Counted from the stretch's first letter, positions 1 to 8,751 are shown. The stretch is DNA of 64,000 nt from Hyphomicrobiales bacterium (GCA_900465675.1 UBJR01000005.1:779115-843114); one strand, 5' to 3'. Program-made: numbers and translations. Notes: a model not told the origin generated them from the sequence alone.

Positions 1-476
1 ATCGCCTTGTCGCGATCCGGAATCTTCAGGAGGTTGAAGTCGGCATAGGGGATGGTGACGTAGCGGGCCTGACCGCCGATCCAGCCGCCCATGTCTACAT
101 AGCCATAGGCGCCGCCTGCGCGCGACGGATTGACCGTCAGGCAGACGCCGGTGTCCTGCGACTTGCAGCAGCGGCAACGGCCGCAGGCAACATTGAACGG
201 AACGGAGACAATGTCGCCGATTTCGAGCATCTCGACATCGATGCCCTTCTCGATGACTTCGCCGGTGATTTCGTGGCCGAGAACCAGGCCGGGCATGGCT
301 GTCGTGCGGCCGCGGACCATGTGCTGGTCGGAGCCGCAGATGTTGGTGGAAATGACTTTCAGGATGACGCCATGTTCGATGCGGCGGCCATCGGGGGCCT
401 CCAGCTTCGGATCGTCGATGTCGCGGACTTCGACCTTGCCGGGCCGCAGATAGACTACGCCTCTATTCTTGCTCAT
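1..476 (-). CDS. fdhA: Zinc-dependent glutathione-independent formaldehyde dehydrogenase, N-terminal part (runs off the left edge)
   Basis: This medium-chain zinc alcohol dehydrogenase probably oxidises formaldehyde with NAD in the cytoplasm without glutathione. About 158 N-terminal residues are visible, starting MSKNRGVVYLRPGKVEV. The catalytic-zinc region reads NICGSDQHMVRGR followed by GLVLGHEITGEV, and a cysteine-rich structural-zinc segment reads CGRCRCCKSQDTGVC. The extended insert with GGWIGGQARYV is typical of the FdhA (P. putida formaldehyde dehydrogenase) subgroup rather than plain AdhP. The start is set by GGAG eight bases before the ATG. The cofactor-binding half lies outside the window, so a related dismutase or another alcohol substrate cannot be excluded. 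Confidence 0.8.
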   Translation of the reverse strand, partial: MSKNRGVVYLRPGKVEVRDIDDPKLEAPDGRRIEHGVILKVISTNICGSDQHMVRGRTTAMPGLVLGHEITGEVIEKGIDVEMLEIGDIVSVPFNVACGRCRCCKSQDTGVCLTVNPSRAGGAYGYVDMGGWIGGQARYVTIPYADFNLLKIPDRDKA

Positions 477-605
477 TCTCGTCTCCTCCGTTGAAAATGC
501 CGCCATCCCGCAGGGCTCCTCCCGCTGCGGGCTGTGCTCACAGATTAGAGCATATGCAAACAGGCACCGTTCCGAATGCGACGGTTTGGGTCCGGAATTG
601 GCCTG

Positions 606-1412
606 TTAGTGCCGCTTCGGCTGGCCGCTTTCTTTCGCCAGGCTCTTCTTCAGGGCATCCATGATATTGACGACATTGCCTGTCGATTTGACAGCAGGTG
701 CCTTCTTGGCCGGTGCCGCCTTTTTCATGGTTTTCAGCTTGGCGCGGATAATGCTCTGCAGCCGCTTCTGCACCGGATCCTGCATCAGGGCGGGGCTCCA
801 GTCCTGCGTCTGGTCCTTCACCAGCTTCTTCATCATCGCCAGCACCTTGGCATCGGGCTTGGCGTCGATAGCGACCGTTCCCACAGCCTCGCGAACCTCG
901 TCGCCGTAATGCAGCGTCCAGAGCACGATCCCCTTGCCCTGCGGCTCCAGAAGCACCGCGCGTTCGCGGCGATAGAGCACCAGCCGGGCGATGCCGACCA
1001 CGTCATTGGCAGCCATCGCCTCGCGGATGACGCAGAAAGCCTCGGTCCCGACCTTGTCTTCGGGTGCCAGGAAATGCGGCTTGTCGTACCAGATCCAGTC
1101 GATCGAGCCGCGCGGCACGAACGTGTCGATATCGATCGTCCGCGTGCTTTCCAGGCCGACCTCGTCGAGTTCGGCATCTTCGAGCAGCACATAATCGTCC
1201 TCGCCGCGCGGATAGCCCTTCACCTGCTCCCTGGCCGCAACCGCCCGGTGGGTAACGCTGTCCACATAGCGGCTTTCGACGCGGTTCTTGGTGTTGCGGT
1301 TCAAAACGTTGAACCGCACCTTGTTGCTGTCCGTCGTCGCCGGCGTCAGCGACACCTGCGCCGTCACCAACGAGAGCTTCAGATAGCCTTTCCAGAATGT
1401 CTGCCGGGGCAT
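606..1412 (-). CDS. ku: Ku protein, non-homologous end joining
   Basis: Bacterial Ku forms a ring-shaped homodimer that threads onto double-strand DNA ends and recruits LigD for non-homologous end joining. The 268 residues fit the family (about 260-300). The Ku core runs from about residue 8 to 200 and includes the segment RFNVLNRNTKNRVESRYVD near the start and DIDTFVPRGSIDWIWYDKPH in the middle. The C-terminus is lysine and alanine rich (KKAAPAKKAPAVK), as in the flexible DNA-binding tails of rhizobial Ku proteins. A GAGGAG ribosome site precedes the start. It lies 11 bases after the GST gene and is probably co-transcribed with it. No ligD is present in the window; rhizobia usually carry several ku/ligD copies. 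Confidence 0.93.
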   Translation of the reverse strand: MPRQTFWKGYLKLSLVTAQVSLTPATTDSNKVRFNVLNRNTKNRVESRYVDSVTHRAVAAREQVKGYPRGEDDYVLLEDAELDEVGLESTRTIDIDTFVPRGSIDWIWYDKPHFLAPEDKVGTEAFCVIREAMAANDVVGIARLVLYRRERAVLLEPQGKGIVLWTLHYGDEVREAVGTVAIDAKPDAKVLAMMKKLVKDQTQDWSPALMQDPVQKRLQSIIRAKLKTMKKAAPAKKAPAVKSTGNVVNIMDALKKSLAKESGQPKRH

Positions 1413-1423
1413 CTCGGTTCTCC

Positions 1424-2149
1424 TCAGGCCGCCTTGTCCAGTTCCGGATAGTGGCGGAAAATGCCGTTTACGTTGAAGGCGAGGCGGCGAGCGGATTTCA
1501 GGTAGGCAGCGATATTCGGCCGCTGCTCGACCCTATCGTGCAGCGCCTGCAACAACGGATATGTCTCCGCCGAGCCCTTCATCGCCTTGGGAAAGGCATA
1601 GCGCAGTCCTTTGAGCACCTGAAACAGCGACAGGTCCACATAGGTTAGCTTGTCGCCCGAGATATGCGCCGGCCCCTTCGGGTTGTTGGCGATGACGCGC
1701 TCGAAATAGCCGAAAAATTTGGGGATGCGCTCCTTGATGAACTCGCCCGAGCGCGCCTTTGCCTCTTCCTTCTGGTCTTCATAGTAGAGTGACGTTGCGA
1801 TCGGGTGATGCGTGTCGTGCACCTCTGCGACGAAATCGGTGATCGTCAGCTGCAGGCCGTTGAGGACATAGCGCGCCGTATCATGCTTCGGTGCCAGGTC
1901 AAGCTTCGCTCCGAGATAGAACAGAATGTTGGCGACATGGGAAATGATCAGGTCGCCGTCCTTCAGGAATGGCGGCGCGAAGGGGATGTCACTACCCGAG
2001 CCGCTCTTCATGATTTCCATCATTTCGCCCGTGCCTCTGCCGGGCTCCCGCGTCACGTCGATGTAGCTGGCGCCAGCTTCCTCAAGCGCAAGGCGGACGA
2101 ATTCGCCGCGACCCTGTATGCCGTCCCAATAATAGAGCTCGTATGCCAT
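1424..2149 (-). CDS. Glutathione S-transferase
   Basis: A cytosolic GST of 241 residues. The N-terminal thioredoxin-like half starts MAYELYYWDGIQGRGEFVRL, where the tyrosine near position 7 is the expected glutathione-activating residue of sigma/alpha-like GSTs. The C-terminal all-helical half contains KLTYVDLSLFQVLKGL, the helix-6 N-capping region. The protein probably conjugates or reduces electrophiles with glutathione, but the substrate cannot be read from sequence. GGGGAG lies four bases before the ATG. It is the first gene of a likely two-gene unit with ku, suggesting a stress or DNA-damage setting. Confidence 0.88.
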   Translation of the reverse strand: MAYELYYWDGIQGRGEFVRLALEEAGASYIDVTREPGRGTGEMMEIMKSGSGSDIPFAPPFLKDGDLIISHVANILFYLGAKLDLAPKHDTARYVLNGLQLTITDFVAEVHDTHHPIATSLYYEDQKEEAKARSGEFIKERIPKFFGYFERVIANNPKGPAHISGDKLTYVDLSLFQVLKGLRYAFPKAMKGSAETYPLLQALHDRVEQRPNIAAYLKSARRLAFNVNGIFRHYPELDKAA

Positions 2150-2232
2150 TCAACTCCCCGGCCAGATACGCCATGTTTCATCCATTGAAGTGTAGCGGCT
2201 GGCGCATCCGTCAACAGGCGCGGCTTTTACCA

Positions 2233-2547
2233 TCAGTGATGAGCGTGTTGCGCATTGCGCTTGCGAGTTGCCGCTGCCTTGCTGGCGGAAGCGGAGCGCT
2301 CGGCGGGCGTGCGTGAGGCAGAGGCTTTGCCGCCGGTCCGGCCGCCCTTTCCCGCGGAGACGTGGGTGTCCGTCTTGCCGCGGCCGGATCCGGATTTGTT
2401 GCCGCCGCCGTCTTCCTTGTTGACGGTCGCCCAGGCCCGGCGCTCGGCCTCCTCGTGGGAGAGCCCGCGATCCTCGTAGCTCTCTTCGATATGCTCCGCC
2501 TTGCGCTTCTGCTTGCCGATATAGGCCGATTTTTCGCCTCTGGGCAT
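2233..2547 (-). CDS. Small basic stress-type protein of unknown function
   Basis: About 104 residues. A short N-terminal domain (MPRGEKSAYIGKQKRKAEHIEESYEDRGLSHEEAERRAWATVNKE) has the helix pattern of small proteins often labelled plasmid-stabilisation-like in rhizobia. It is followed by a low-complexity Gly/Ser/Lys/Ala tail ending in NAQHAHH. The tail is strongly basic and may bind nucleic acid, which is an inference. I chose the second of two adjacent ATGs because GGAGG lies five bases before it and only two before the first. An EcfG-like promoter lies just upstream, so it is probably a general-stress gene. I do not recognise a specific function. Confidence 0.7.
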   Translation of the reverse strand: MPRGEKSAYIGKQKRKAEHIEESYEDRGLSHEEAERRAWATVNKEDGGGNKSGSGRGKTDTHVSAGKGGRTGGKASASRTPAERSASASKAAATRKRNAQHAHH

Positions 2548-2577
2548 CATCGCCTCCTGTTGCTCCAAACAAGTTTC

Positions 2578-2602
2578 AACCGCCCGGAACTTGAAAAGTT
2601 CC
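2578..2602 (-). promoter_or_regulatory. Candidate EcfG-type promoter for the small basic protein gene
   Basis: Read on the minus strand, GGAAC is followed after 16 bases by GGTT, one mismatch from the alphaproteobacterial general-stress consensus GGAAC-N16/17-CGTT. It sits about 30 bases before the start codon of the downstream gene. It is weaker than the plus-strand copy at 2639-2664. Confidence 0.45.
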
Positions 2603-2638
2603 GTCCATTCCGCGGCGCGGTACGATTCTTACGTAAAC

Positions 2639-2664
2639 GGAACAAAAATCGCGTTGACCCCGTT
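2639..2664 (+). promoter_or_regulatory. EcfG-type general stress promoter
   Basis: GGAAC at 2639-2643 and CGTT at 2661-2664 are separated by 17 bases, an exact match to the EcfG sigma-factor consensus. The start codon of the downstream 118-residue protein follows 50 bases later, leaving room for a short leader. Confidence 0.65.
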
Positions 2665-2714
2665 TTTGGCGGCGAGTCCTGAAACCTCATGACCAAAAAG
2701 GAAGGAGCACAGAC

Positions 2715-3071
2715 ATGGACAACCACATCAGCGAAGCCGATGGAAACGGCAAGATCGATCTGAATGGCCAGCTATCGCCTGTGGCCTACAGCCTCAAGGT
2801 AAGGAAGGGCACAGGCCAATCCTTTGAGATCAACGTTCGCCTGATGGCGTCGCGCGACTGGCTGCTGCAACGCGGCTTCGCCAGCGATGCCGTGCTGATC
2901 AGCGCCAGTGGCGCGCGTATTCCCGTCTATCACCCTGGCGGCGCGCTTAATATCGGCGACAGTCTGGCGGTCGAACTGATTGCGCGCGACGACAGCTGCG
3001 TCAGCACCGATGACATCGTCCGCAAATATCCCGAGTTCAACAGCGGCAGCCACAAGCTCGATGGGTTCTAG
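2715..3071 (+). CDS. Hypothetical protein, EcfG-promoter linked
   Basis: 118 residues with no signal peptide and no membrane segment. The middle (SFEINVRLMASRDWLLQRGFASDAVLISASGARIPVYHPGGALNIGD) has alternating hydrophobic residues suggesting a small beta-rich fold. I recognise no family. The start is well supported by GGAAGGAG seven bases before the ATG. An exact EcfG promoter upstream and the divergent stress-type neighbour make a role in the general stress response likely. It is convergent with the large histidine kinase gene and overlaps its end by four bases. Confidence 0.7.
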   Translation: MDNHISEADGNGKIDLNGQLSPVAYSLKVRKGTGQSFEINVRLMASRDWLLQRGFASDAVLISASGARIPVYHPGGALNIGDSLAVELIARDDSCVSTDDIVRKYPEFNSGSHKLDGF

Positions 3072-5791
3072 GCGATCGGGCGCTGCTGGGCCGCGGTCTT
3101 GATGGCTGTGTCGAGAGCCGTGCTGCTGAAGGGTTTTATCAGCAACACGGAGCCGGCAAAGCGGGCCGCTTCCGGAAGGCTGCTATTGCCGGTGGCAAAG
3201 ACCAATCCGACGGACGGGAATGCCGCACGCGCCTTGGCGGCAAAGGCGGGGCCGGACATACCCGGCAACCCGACATCGGCGACGATGATATCGACCGAGG
3301 CAGCAGCGAGGATTTCGACGCCGCGTTCGCCGCTCTCGGCTTCGATCACGTCATAGCCGAGATCCTGCAGGATCTCGGCTGTATCCATGCGGATGAAAGC
3401 GTCGTCTTCGACCAGCAGCAGCTTGAGCTTTTCCTGGACGATTTCGCGCGGCGGCGTTCCGGGCGCGCTGATTGCCGCTGCGGCGCTCTGGCGGCGCTGG
3501 GCCTGATTGGCAAGCACATGGCGGATCTTCCGGGCCAGCGCTTCGCGGGTATAAGGCTTCGAAAGCAGCTCCAGCCCCGGATCCAGACGGCCGCCATGGA
3601 CGATGGAGTTTTCGGTATAGCCGGATGTGTAGAGGACGCCGACATGCGGAAGCCGTTCGCGCGCCATGCGGGCCAGTTCCGGGCTCTTCAGCGTGCCGGG
3701 CATGACGACATCTGTGAACAGAAGGTCGATATGGACGCCGCTCTCGATGACCGTCAGCGCGCTCTGCGCATCGCGGGCCTTAAGCACGTAATAACCGAGA
3801 TCGGTCAGCATCTCGACGACGGTGGCGCGCACGCCTTCGTCGTCCTCGGCGACCAGAATGGTCTCGGTGCCGCCTACGGCAGGCACGGTCTCGATGCTGG
3901 CGATACGATCCTCGCTCTGGAAGGAGCGCGGCAGATACAGCTTCAGCGTCGTGCCTTCGCCGATCTCACTATAGATCTTCACATGCCCGCCGGATTGCTT
4001 GACGAAGCCATAGACCATTGACAGGCCGAGCCCGGTGCCCTTGCCTTCCGGCTTGGTGGAGAAGAACGGTTCGAAAGCCTGCTCGATGACATCAGCCGTC
4101 ATGCCCGAACCGGTGTCGCTGACGGCGAGCACGACATATTGGCCGGCAACGACCTCGGGATGGGTGCGGCTGTAGGAATCGTCGAGAAACGCGTTGCCGA
4201 CCTCGATCGTCAGCCTTCCCGAGCCATCCATTGCATCGCGAGCGTTGATCGCCAGATTGAGCAGGGCATTCTCGATCTGGATCGGATCGGCAAAGGTGTT
4301 CCAGAGCCCGCCGGAGACGATGGTCTCAACCTCGATTTCCTCACCCAGCGCGCGGCGCAGCATGTCGTCCATGCCCGAGACGAAGCGGCCGATATTGATC
4401 ACCTTCGGTTCCAGCGGCTGGCGGCGGCCGAAGGCCAGAAGCTGGCTGGCAAGCCGTGAACCGCGATCGACGGCGGTGAGGGCGTTGGAGATACGCTCCT
4501 TGGCGCGGGTATTGCTGGAGACATCCTTGCCAAGCAGCTGGAGATTGCCCGAAATCACCTGCAGCAGGTTGTTGAAGTCATGCGCCACGCCACCGGTCAG
4601 CTTGCCGATCGATTCCATCTTCTGCGCCTGCTGGAGGGCAGCTTCCGCATGCTGGCGATCGGCGATCTCTGCGGCAACACGAACCTCGAGCGTCTCGTTC
4701 AGCCGCCGGAGCTGTTCCTCGACATTGCGGCGCTGATTGAGTTCCATCTCCTGGGCGCGAACGAGGCGCGCATTGTCGATCGCCACGGCGGCCTGGCCGG
4801 CGAGGCTAACAAGGCTCGATTCCGCGGCATCATTGAAGCGGCCGGGTTGCGCATGGCCAAAGAACAGGCCGCCGATCACCGAGCCGTCGCGCGACTTGAC
4901 CGGCACGGCGAGATAGCTGCGCACGGGCAGGTGGCCCTTCGGCATTCCCGCATGCGGCGCGTTCTTGCCATAGCGTGGGTCGAGCAGGATGTCGTCGGAG
5001 CGTACGACGCCTTCACCATTGAAGGTCGGCGCGAAGACCTTGGTGTTGCGCGGCATCGGAAAGCGCTCGAAGTTCTTCCGGTCAACGCCCGACAGGGCAT
5101 AGAGCATATAGCTGCCGCCTTCTCCGTCATCGACATTGTAGAAGAAGGCGCCGAACTCGGCGCCGGTCAGTGCTACGCCGGCATCGACTGCGGTTTGCGT
5201 CAGACGCTCGACATTCAGCTCGGCGGTGATCGCCGATCCCGCCGCATTGACGATCGATAGCGCATCCGACTTGATCCGGAGTTCATCGAGCGCCCGCCGC
5301 TCGCCACGTTTCGCGGTGACCTGGCCGGAGACCTCCATCGTCGCACAGAGAATGCCGACGATCGAGCCGGTCTCGTCGCGTAGCGGCGTATAGGAGAAGG
5401 TGAACCAGGCATCCGCAAGCTTGCCGCCGCGGCGCATCGGAACCAGCAGCTCTTCGAAAAGCTGCGCCTGGCCGTCAAGCGTTGCCTTTACGATCGGCTC
5501 GAACTGCGGCCAGATATCGCTCCAGACTTCCTTGAAGGGACGACCGAGAGCATGTGGATGGCGCTCCGAAAAGATCGGCACATAGGCGTCGTTGTAGATG
5601 AAGGCGAGGTCCGGACCCCAGGCGATGAACTTGGCATGGCGGGAATCGAGGGCGGCGTCGACGATGAAGCGGAGCGAGGCGGGCCATTGATCGACAGGTC
5701 CCAGACCTGAGGCGCGGAACTCCGGATCCCGAAGCATTTTGCCGATCCCGCCGCCACCCTTCGGCCAATCGCCTTCAGTCTGCCCCGTCAT
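3068..5791 (-). CDS. Hybrid sensor histidine kinase, PAS-GAF-HisKA-HATPase-REC-REC
   Basis: A soluble 907-residue hybrid kinase with no membrane segment, so it should sense a cytoplasmic or diffusible signal. An N-terminal PAS-like sensor covers about residues 20-155, a GAF domain about 180-345, and a coiled linker about 345-390. The H-box GGVAHDFNNLL has the phosphorylatable His near 404. The ATPase region has NLAINARDAM, DTGSGM and GTGLGLSMVYG. Two receiver domains follow, at about 650-765 (phospho-Asp in LLFTDVVMPG) and 785-900 (IIVADVGLPG). There is no output domain, so it must pass phosphate to a separate regulator. No response regulator gene is adjacent. The signal is unknown; related kinases include light- and redox-linked proteins, but I see no chromophore-binding signature. 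Confidence 0.9.
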   Translation of the reverse strand: MTGQTEGDWPKGGGGIGKMLRDPEFRASGLGPVDQWPASLRFIVDAALDSRHAKFIAWGPDLAFIYNDAYVPIFSERHPHALGRPFKEVWSDIWPQFEPIVKATLDGQAQLFEELLVPMRRGGKLADAWFTFSYTPLRDETGSIVGILCATMEVSGQVTAKRGERRALDELRIKSDALSIVNAAGSAITAELNVERLTQTAVDAGVALTGAEFGAFFYNVDDGEGGSYMLYALSGVDRKNFERFPMPRNTKVFAPTFNGEGVVRSDDILLDPRYGKNAPHAGMPKGHLPVRSYLAVPVKSRDGSVIGGLFFGHAQPGRFNDAAESSLVSLAGQAAVAIDNARLVRAQEMELNQRRNVEEQLRRLNETLEVRVAAEIADRQHAEAALQQAQKMESIGKLTGGVAHDFNNLLQVISGNLQLLGKDVSSNTRAKERISNALTAVDRGSRLASQLLAFGRRQPLEPKVINIGRFVSGMDDMLRRALGEEIEVETIVSGGLWNTFADPIQIENALLNLAINARDAMDGSGRLTIEVGNAFLDDSYSRTHPEVVAGQYVVLAVSDTGSGMTADVIEQAFEPFFSTKPEGKGTGLGLSMVYGFVKQSGGHVKIYSEIGEGTTLKLYLPRSFQSEDRIASIETVPAVGGTETILVAEDDEGVRATVVEMLTDLGYYVLKARDAQSALTVIESGVHIDLLFTDVVMPGTLKSPELARMARERLPHVGVLYTSGYTENSIVHGGRLDPGLELLSKPYTREALARKIRHVLANQAQRRQSAAAAISAPGTPPREIVQEKLKLLLVEDDAFIRMDTAEILQDLGYDVIEAESGERGVEILAAASVDIIVADVGLPGMSGPAFAAKARAAFPSVGLVFATGNSSLPEAARFAGSVLLIKPFSSTALDTAIKTAAQQRPIA

Positions 5792-5948
5792 TCAAATTCA
5801 CTTCCGTGCGATGCCGCTGCTTTCGCAGCGCGATTCTGCCCAATTGCAGGCTAAAATAGAGGGTCGCACGTATTGGGAAAGGCCTGACGGAAAATAAGCT
5901 TAACACGCGTGTATTCTTGCGCGCGAAGGACTGCCGGAGATGGGGGAA

Positions 5949-6119
5949 CTACTTGCGGCCGAAGCGCTGGGCAACCGCGATCGCCTTGGTCAGATCGAAG
6001 AAGCGGCCGGATGCCGGACGGCGCTCCGGAAAGACGAAGCCGACCATATTGTCGATGACAATCACCAGCCCGATAGCGAGCAGAAAATAGGCCAGCGCGG
6101 CGATCGTCAGGACAAGCAT
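5949..6119 (-). CDS. Small single-span membrane protein, 56 residues
   Basis: The translation begins MLVLTIAALAYFLLAIGLV, a hydrophobic segment that should span the inner membrane once. A short basic cytoplasmic tail (PERRPASGRFFDLTKAIAV) follows. GAGGGAAC lies just before the ATG. It sits next to another tiny membrane protein gene on the same strand, so the two may form a unit. Function is unknown. Confidence 0.55.
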   Translation of the reverse strand: MLVLTIAALAYFLLAIGLVIVIDNMVGFVFPERRPASGRFFDLTKAIAVAQRFGRK

Positions 6120-6126
6120 TGTTCCC

Positions 6127-6204
6127 TCACACCGGCGCTATGAACATGTAGCAGCTGGCTACGATCAGGGACACGAGGATGACGTCGAAATAGCCTTTGT
6201 TCAT
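6127..6204 (-). CDS. Very small membrane protein, 25 residues
   Basis: The peptide starts MNKGYFDVILVSLIVASCYM and is almost entirely one transmembrane helix. A GGGAGA ribosome site eight bases before the ATG fixes the start; a longer reading exists but lacks a site. Its stop is seven bases before the start of the 56-residue membrane protein, suggesting translational linkage. A near-consensus EcfG promoter lies 25-49 bases upstream. Short hydrophobic stress peptides of this kind are common in rhizobia and mostly uncharacterised. Confidence 0.5.
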   Translation of the reverse strand: MNKGYFDVILVSLIVASCYMFIAPV

Positions 6205-6228
6205 GGCGGTTCTCCCATTCCCGCCAAT

Positions 6229-6253
6229 AACATTCCAGGCGGGCTTTGGTTCC
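6229..6253 (-). promoter_or_regulatory. Candidate EcfG-type promoter for the two small membrane proteins
   Basis: On the minus strand GGAAC (6249-6253) is followed after 16 bases by TGTT, one mismatch from CGTT. It is correctly placed about 25 bases before the 25-residue ORF. Support comes mainly from the cluster of similar motifs in this region. Confidence 0.4.
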
Positions 6254-6394
6254 GCCATTCGTGGCCATTTCGCGGCAATATTTTGAAGATGCCAGATTGT
6301 GGTCTTCATTTGGCCTGATCGATCCCCCGGGGAGCTGTCTGCTCCATGAATCACACCATAAAACGCAAGTAATTCAGATATATGACACGAATAG

Positions 6395-6420
6395 GCAGAC
6401 GCGGGTTTCCGCGCGTCTGC
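6395..6420 (-). terminator. Stem-loop downstream of the DUF2934-type gene
   Basis: A nine-base perfect stem, GCAGACGCG with CGCGTCTGC, encloses an eight-base loop. It lies 25 bases after the stop of the gene at 6445-6705. There is no clear T-run, so termination is likely but not certain. Confidence 0.4.
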
Positions 6421-6444
6421 GAAGATCGGATAAATGATGTCAGG

Positions 6445-6705
6445 CTAAGCCGATTTGCGGCTTGCCGTCTTCTTGGGTGCGGCCACGGCCTTCACGGCGC
6501 CATTGGTCTTGGCACCGGCCGTTGTGGTCCGCTTTGCCCTGGTCTTGACTTCGGTGCCGTCCTTGGATGCGGCAGAGGTCTCGAGCGTTTCGCGCTCTTT
6601 CCTTGCCTGTTCCCAATGAACTGAATCGCGCCCCGTCGGGTGGCCCTCTTCTTCCCAGAGGGAATATGCACGCTTCTTGATCCACTCGTCGCGAGTTTCT
6701 GCCAT
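6445..6705 (-). CDS. DUF2934-type small protein
   Basis: About 86 residues. The N-terminus MAETRDEWIKKRAYSLWEEE followed by GHPTGRDSVHWEQARKE is the DUF2934 signature (aromatic and acidic helix, then a GxPxGxDxxHW core), a family of unknown function frequent in rhizobial stress regions. The C-terminal half is a Lys/Ala/Thr-rich tail (KTRAKRTTTAGAKTNG) that may contact DNA or RNA. GGGAGA seven bases before this ATG decides the start over an upstream in-frame ATG. An EcfG promoter lies directly upstream. Confidence 0.75.
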   Translation of the reverse strand: MAETRDEWIKKRAYSLWEEEGHPTGRDSVHWEQARKERETLETSAASKDGTEVKTRAKRTTTAGAKTNGAVKAVAAPKKTASRKSA

Positions 6706-6737
6706 CGCTGATCTCCCGTCACAACATGCCGCAGTCA

Positions 6738-6763
6738 AACGCTAGACTAGATGGGATGGTTCC
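6738..6763 (-). promoter_or_regulatory. EcfG-type general stress promoter for the DUF2934 gene
   Basis: On the minus strand GGAAC (6759-6763) and CGTT (6738-6741) are separated by exactly 17 bases, a full match to the consensus. It lies 33 bases before the start codon. Confidence 0.65.
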
Positions 6764-6978
6764 AGAGGAATCATGCAGTTTCAAGAAGAATTTTGACACA
6801 CTGCAAAATATTGTTTGCGGTGCAATATAAATGGGCAGTTTTGCTCGCTGGCAGCCTGCAATACTGCACAAAACTTGTGCTTTTCTCACTGCTAATGTTC
6901 GTGGGTCTGTACCGATGGAACAACCGGCGCGATCACGGATTTCGGAACATGTTCGGATATCAGCGACAAGGGGACGGC

Positions 6979-8751
6979 ATGACCGGCAATGCGAAGCACG
7001 CCTGGGGGCCAATCAGGGACGGCGATGAGACCAAGTTCCGGCTTTGGGCACCGGGAGAAGCGGCGGTTGTTCTGCAGCTGGCTGGCGCCGGCCATGCAAT
7101 GCAAGATACCGGTGATGGCTGGTTCGAGACGCGCGTGCCCGGACCGCTCGAAGGACAGGATTACGTCTTCGTTCTCGGAGATGGACGCGCCGTGCCCGAC
7201 CCTGCTTCGCGCCAGCAGCGCGGCGATGTGCATGGCCCGTCGCTTGTGCCTGCCAGCGTCTATCGCTGGCGGACCGACTGGAAGGGAAGGGACTGGGAAG
7301 AGGCCGTCATCAGCGAGATCCACGTCGGCACCTTCACCGGCGAGGGCACGTTCTCAAGCGCGATCTCCAAGCTCGATCATCTGGCAGGGGCGGGCATCAC
7401 GGCAATCGAAATGATGCCGGTGGCGCAGTTTTCCGGCGAGCGCGGATGGGGCTACGACGGGGTGCTGCATTACGCGCCGCATTCGGCCTACGGGACACCG
7501 GATGACTTTCGCGCCTTCATCGATGCAGCGCATGCCCGCGGCATCATGGTGCTGCTCGATGTCGTCTACAATCACTTCGGCCCTGAAGGAAACTACCTGC
7601 ACGGCTATGCCCCGGATTTCTTCCGCGCCGACCGCCAGACACCGTGGGGAGCGGCAATCGATTTCGCTCAGCCCGCGGTGCGCCGCTATTTCATCGACAA
7701 CGCACTCTATTGGATCGGCGAATTTCAGCTCGATGGCCTGAGGCTCGATGCCGTCGAACAGATCCATGACCTGTCGGAGCGCCATGTCCTCGAAGAATTG
7801 TCGAAAGAAGTGCGTAGCGCTTTTCCGGGCCGAAAGGTTCACCTGATCGTCGAGGATCAGCGCAATCTCGTCAGTCTGCTGGAGCGGGATGAAAAAGGCG
7901 AGGTCAAGACCTACACGGCCGAATGGAACGACGATTTCCACCATGTCGCGCATATCATCGCAACCGGCGAGGACAACGGTCACTACAAGCCCTTTGCCGG
8001 CGACCTCTGGGAAAAGACGAAGCTCGCCCTGCAGCATGGCTTCGTCTATCCCGACCGTGCCGATCCGCCGGTGCTGCCGCGCGACGAACGTGTCTATCTG
8101 CCGCCCGAAGCCTTTGTGAATTTTCTGCAGAACCACGACCAGATCGGCAATCGTGCCTTCGGCGAGCGTTTGCTGAGCCTGTCCCGGCCGCCGATGGTGG
8201 AGACGCTGACAGCGATCATGATGCTGGCGCCGCAGATCCCGTTCCTGTTCATGGGCGAGGAATATGGGGAGACGCAGCCCTTCTATTTCTTCTGCGACTA
8301 CGCCGGCGAACTCGGCGATATGATCCGCAAAGGCCGCATGAGGGAAGCTGAAGGCTTCGGTGGTCTGAAGGAAGGCCAATCGAAGGAGACGCTGCCGGAC
8401 CCGAATGCGCGCGCGACCTTCGATGGCTCAGCCCTGCAATGGCAGCGCGCCGAGACTTCGGATGGCAGGCGCCGGAAAGCGTTCGTCGCGGAGCTTGCGC
8501 GGATCCGGCAACAGCATGTCGTACCGCTGCTGAAGCGGACACCGCGGATGCAGGCCGAGGCACCGGAAACCGCCGATGGCGCCCTGGCGATCGATTGGGC
8601 GATGGACGGCGCGCGGCTGCAGCTGCGTGCCAACCTCACGTCGCAATCGATAACGCTGCCCGCGGTCAATGGTCAGACGATCTTCGAGCTGGTCCGCGAG
8701 GTACATGGGGAGGGATTGCCGGCGGAATCGGTGGTTTTCGCCATTGCCTGA
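6979..8751 (+). CDS. treZ: Malto-oligosyltrehalose trehalohydrolase
   Basis: TreZ hydrolyses the alpha-1,4 bond next to the terminal trehalosyl unit made by TreY and releases trehalose. An N-terminal E-set/CBM48 domain covers about residues 10-95, then a GH13 barrel. The catalytic motifs are present: DVVYNHFGPEGNYL (193-206), GLRLDAVE with nucleophile Asp257, Glu292 in LIVEDQRN, and NHDQ with Asp387. The 590 residues fit the family. I chose this ATG (AAGGGGAC upstream) because homology begins here, although the frame stays open for 76 codons upstream. No treY or treX is nearby, so the partner enzyme must be encoded elsewhere. The stress-gene neighbourhood fits trehalose as an osmoprotectant. 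Confidence 0.93.
   Translation: MTGNAKHAWGPIRDGDETKFRLWAPGEAAVVLQLAGAGHAMQDTGDGWFETRVPGPLEGQDYVFVLGDGRAVPDPASRQQRGDVHGPSLVPASVYRWRTDWKGRDWEEAVISEIHVGTFTGEGTFSSAISKLDHLAGAGITAIEMMPVAQFSGERGWGYDGVLHYAPHSAYGTPDDFRAFIDAAHARGIMVLLDVVYNHFGPEGNYLHGYAPDFFRADRQTPWGAAIDFAQPAVRRYFIDNALYWIGEFQLDGLRLDAVEQIHDLSERHVLEELSKEVRSAFPGRKVHLIVEDQRNLVSLLERDEKGEVKTYTAEWNDDFHHVAHIIATGEDNGHYKPFAGDLWEKTKLALQHGFVYPDRADPPVLPRDERVYLPPEAFVNFLQNHDQIGNRAFGERLLSLSRPPMVETLTAIMMLAPQIPFLFMGEEYGETQPFYFFCDYAGELGDMIRKGRMREAEGFGGLKEGQSKETLPDPNARATFDGSALQWQRAETSDGRRRKAFVAELARIRQQHVVPLLKRTPRMQAEAPETADGALAIDWAMDGARLQLRANLTSQSITLPAVNGQTIFELVREVHGEGLPAESVVFAIA

Noticed and set aside
6751..6978. 76-codon N-terminal extension of treZ
   Set aside because: TreZ homology begins at the ATG at 6979, which has AAGGGGAC upstream; the extension overlaps the divergent EcfG promoter and looks non-coding.
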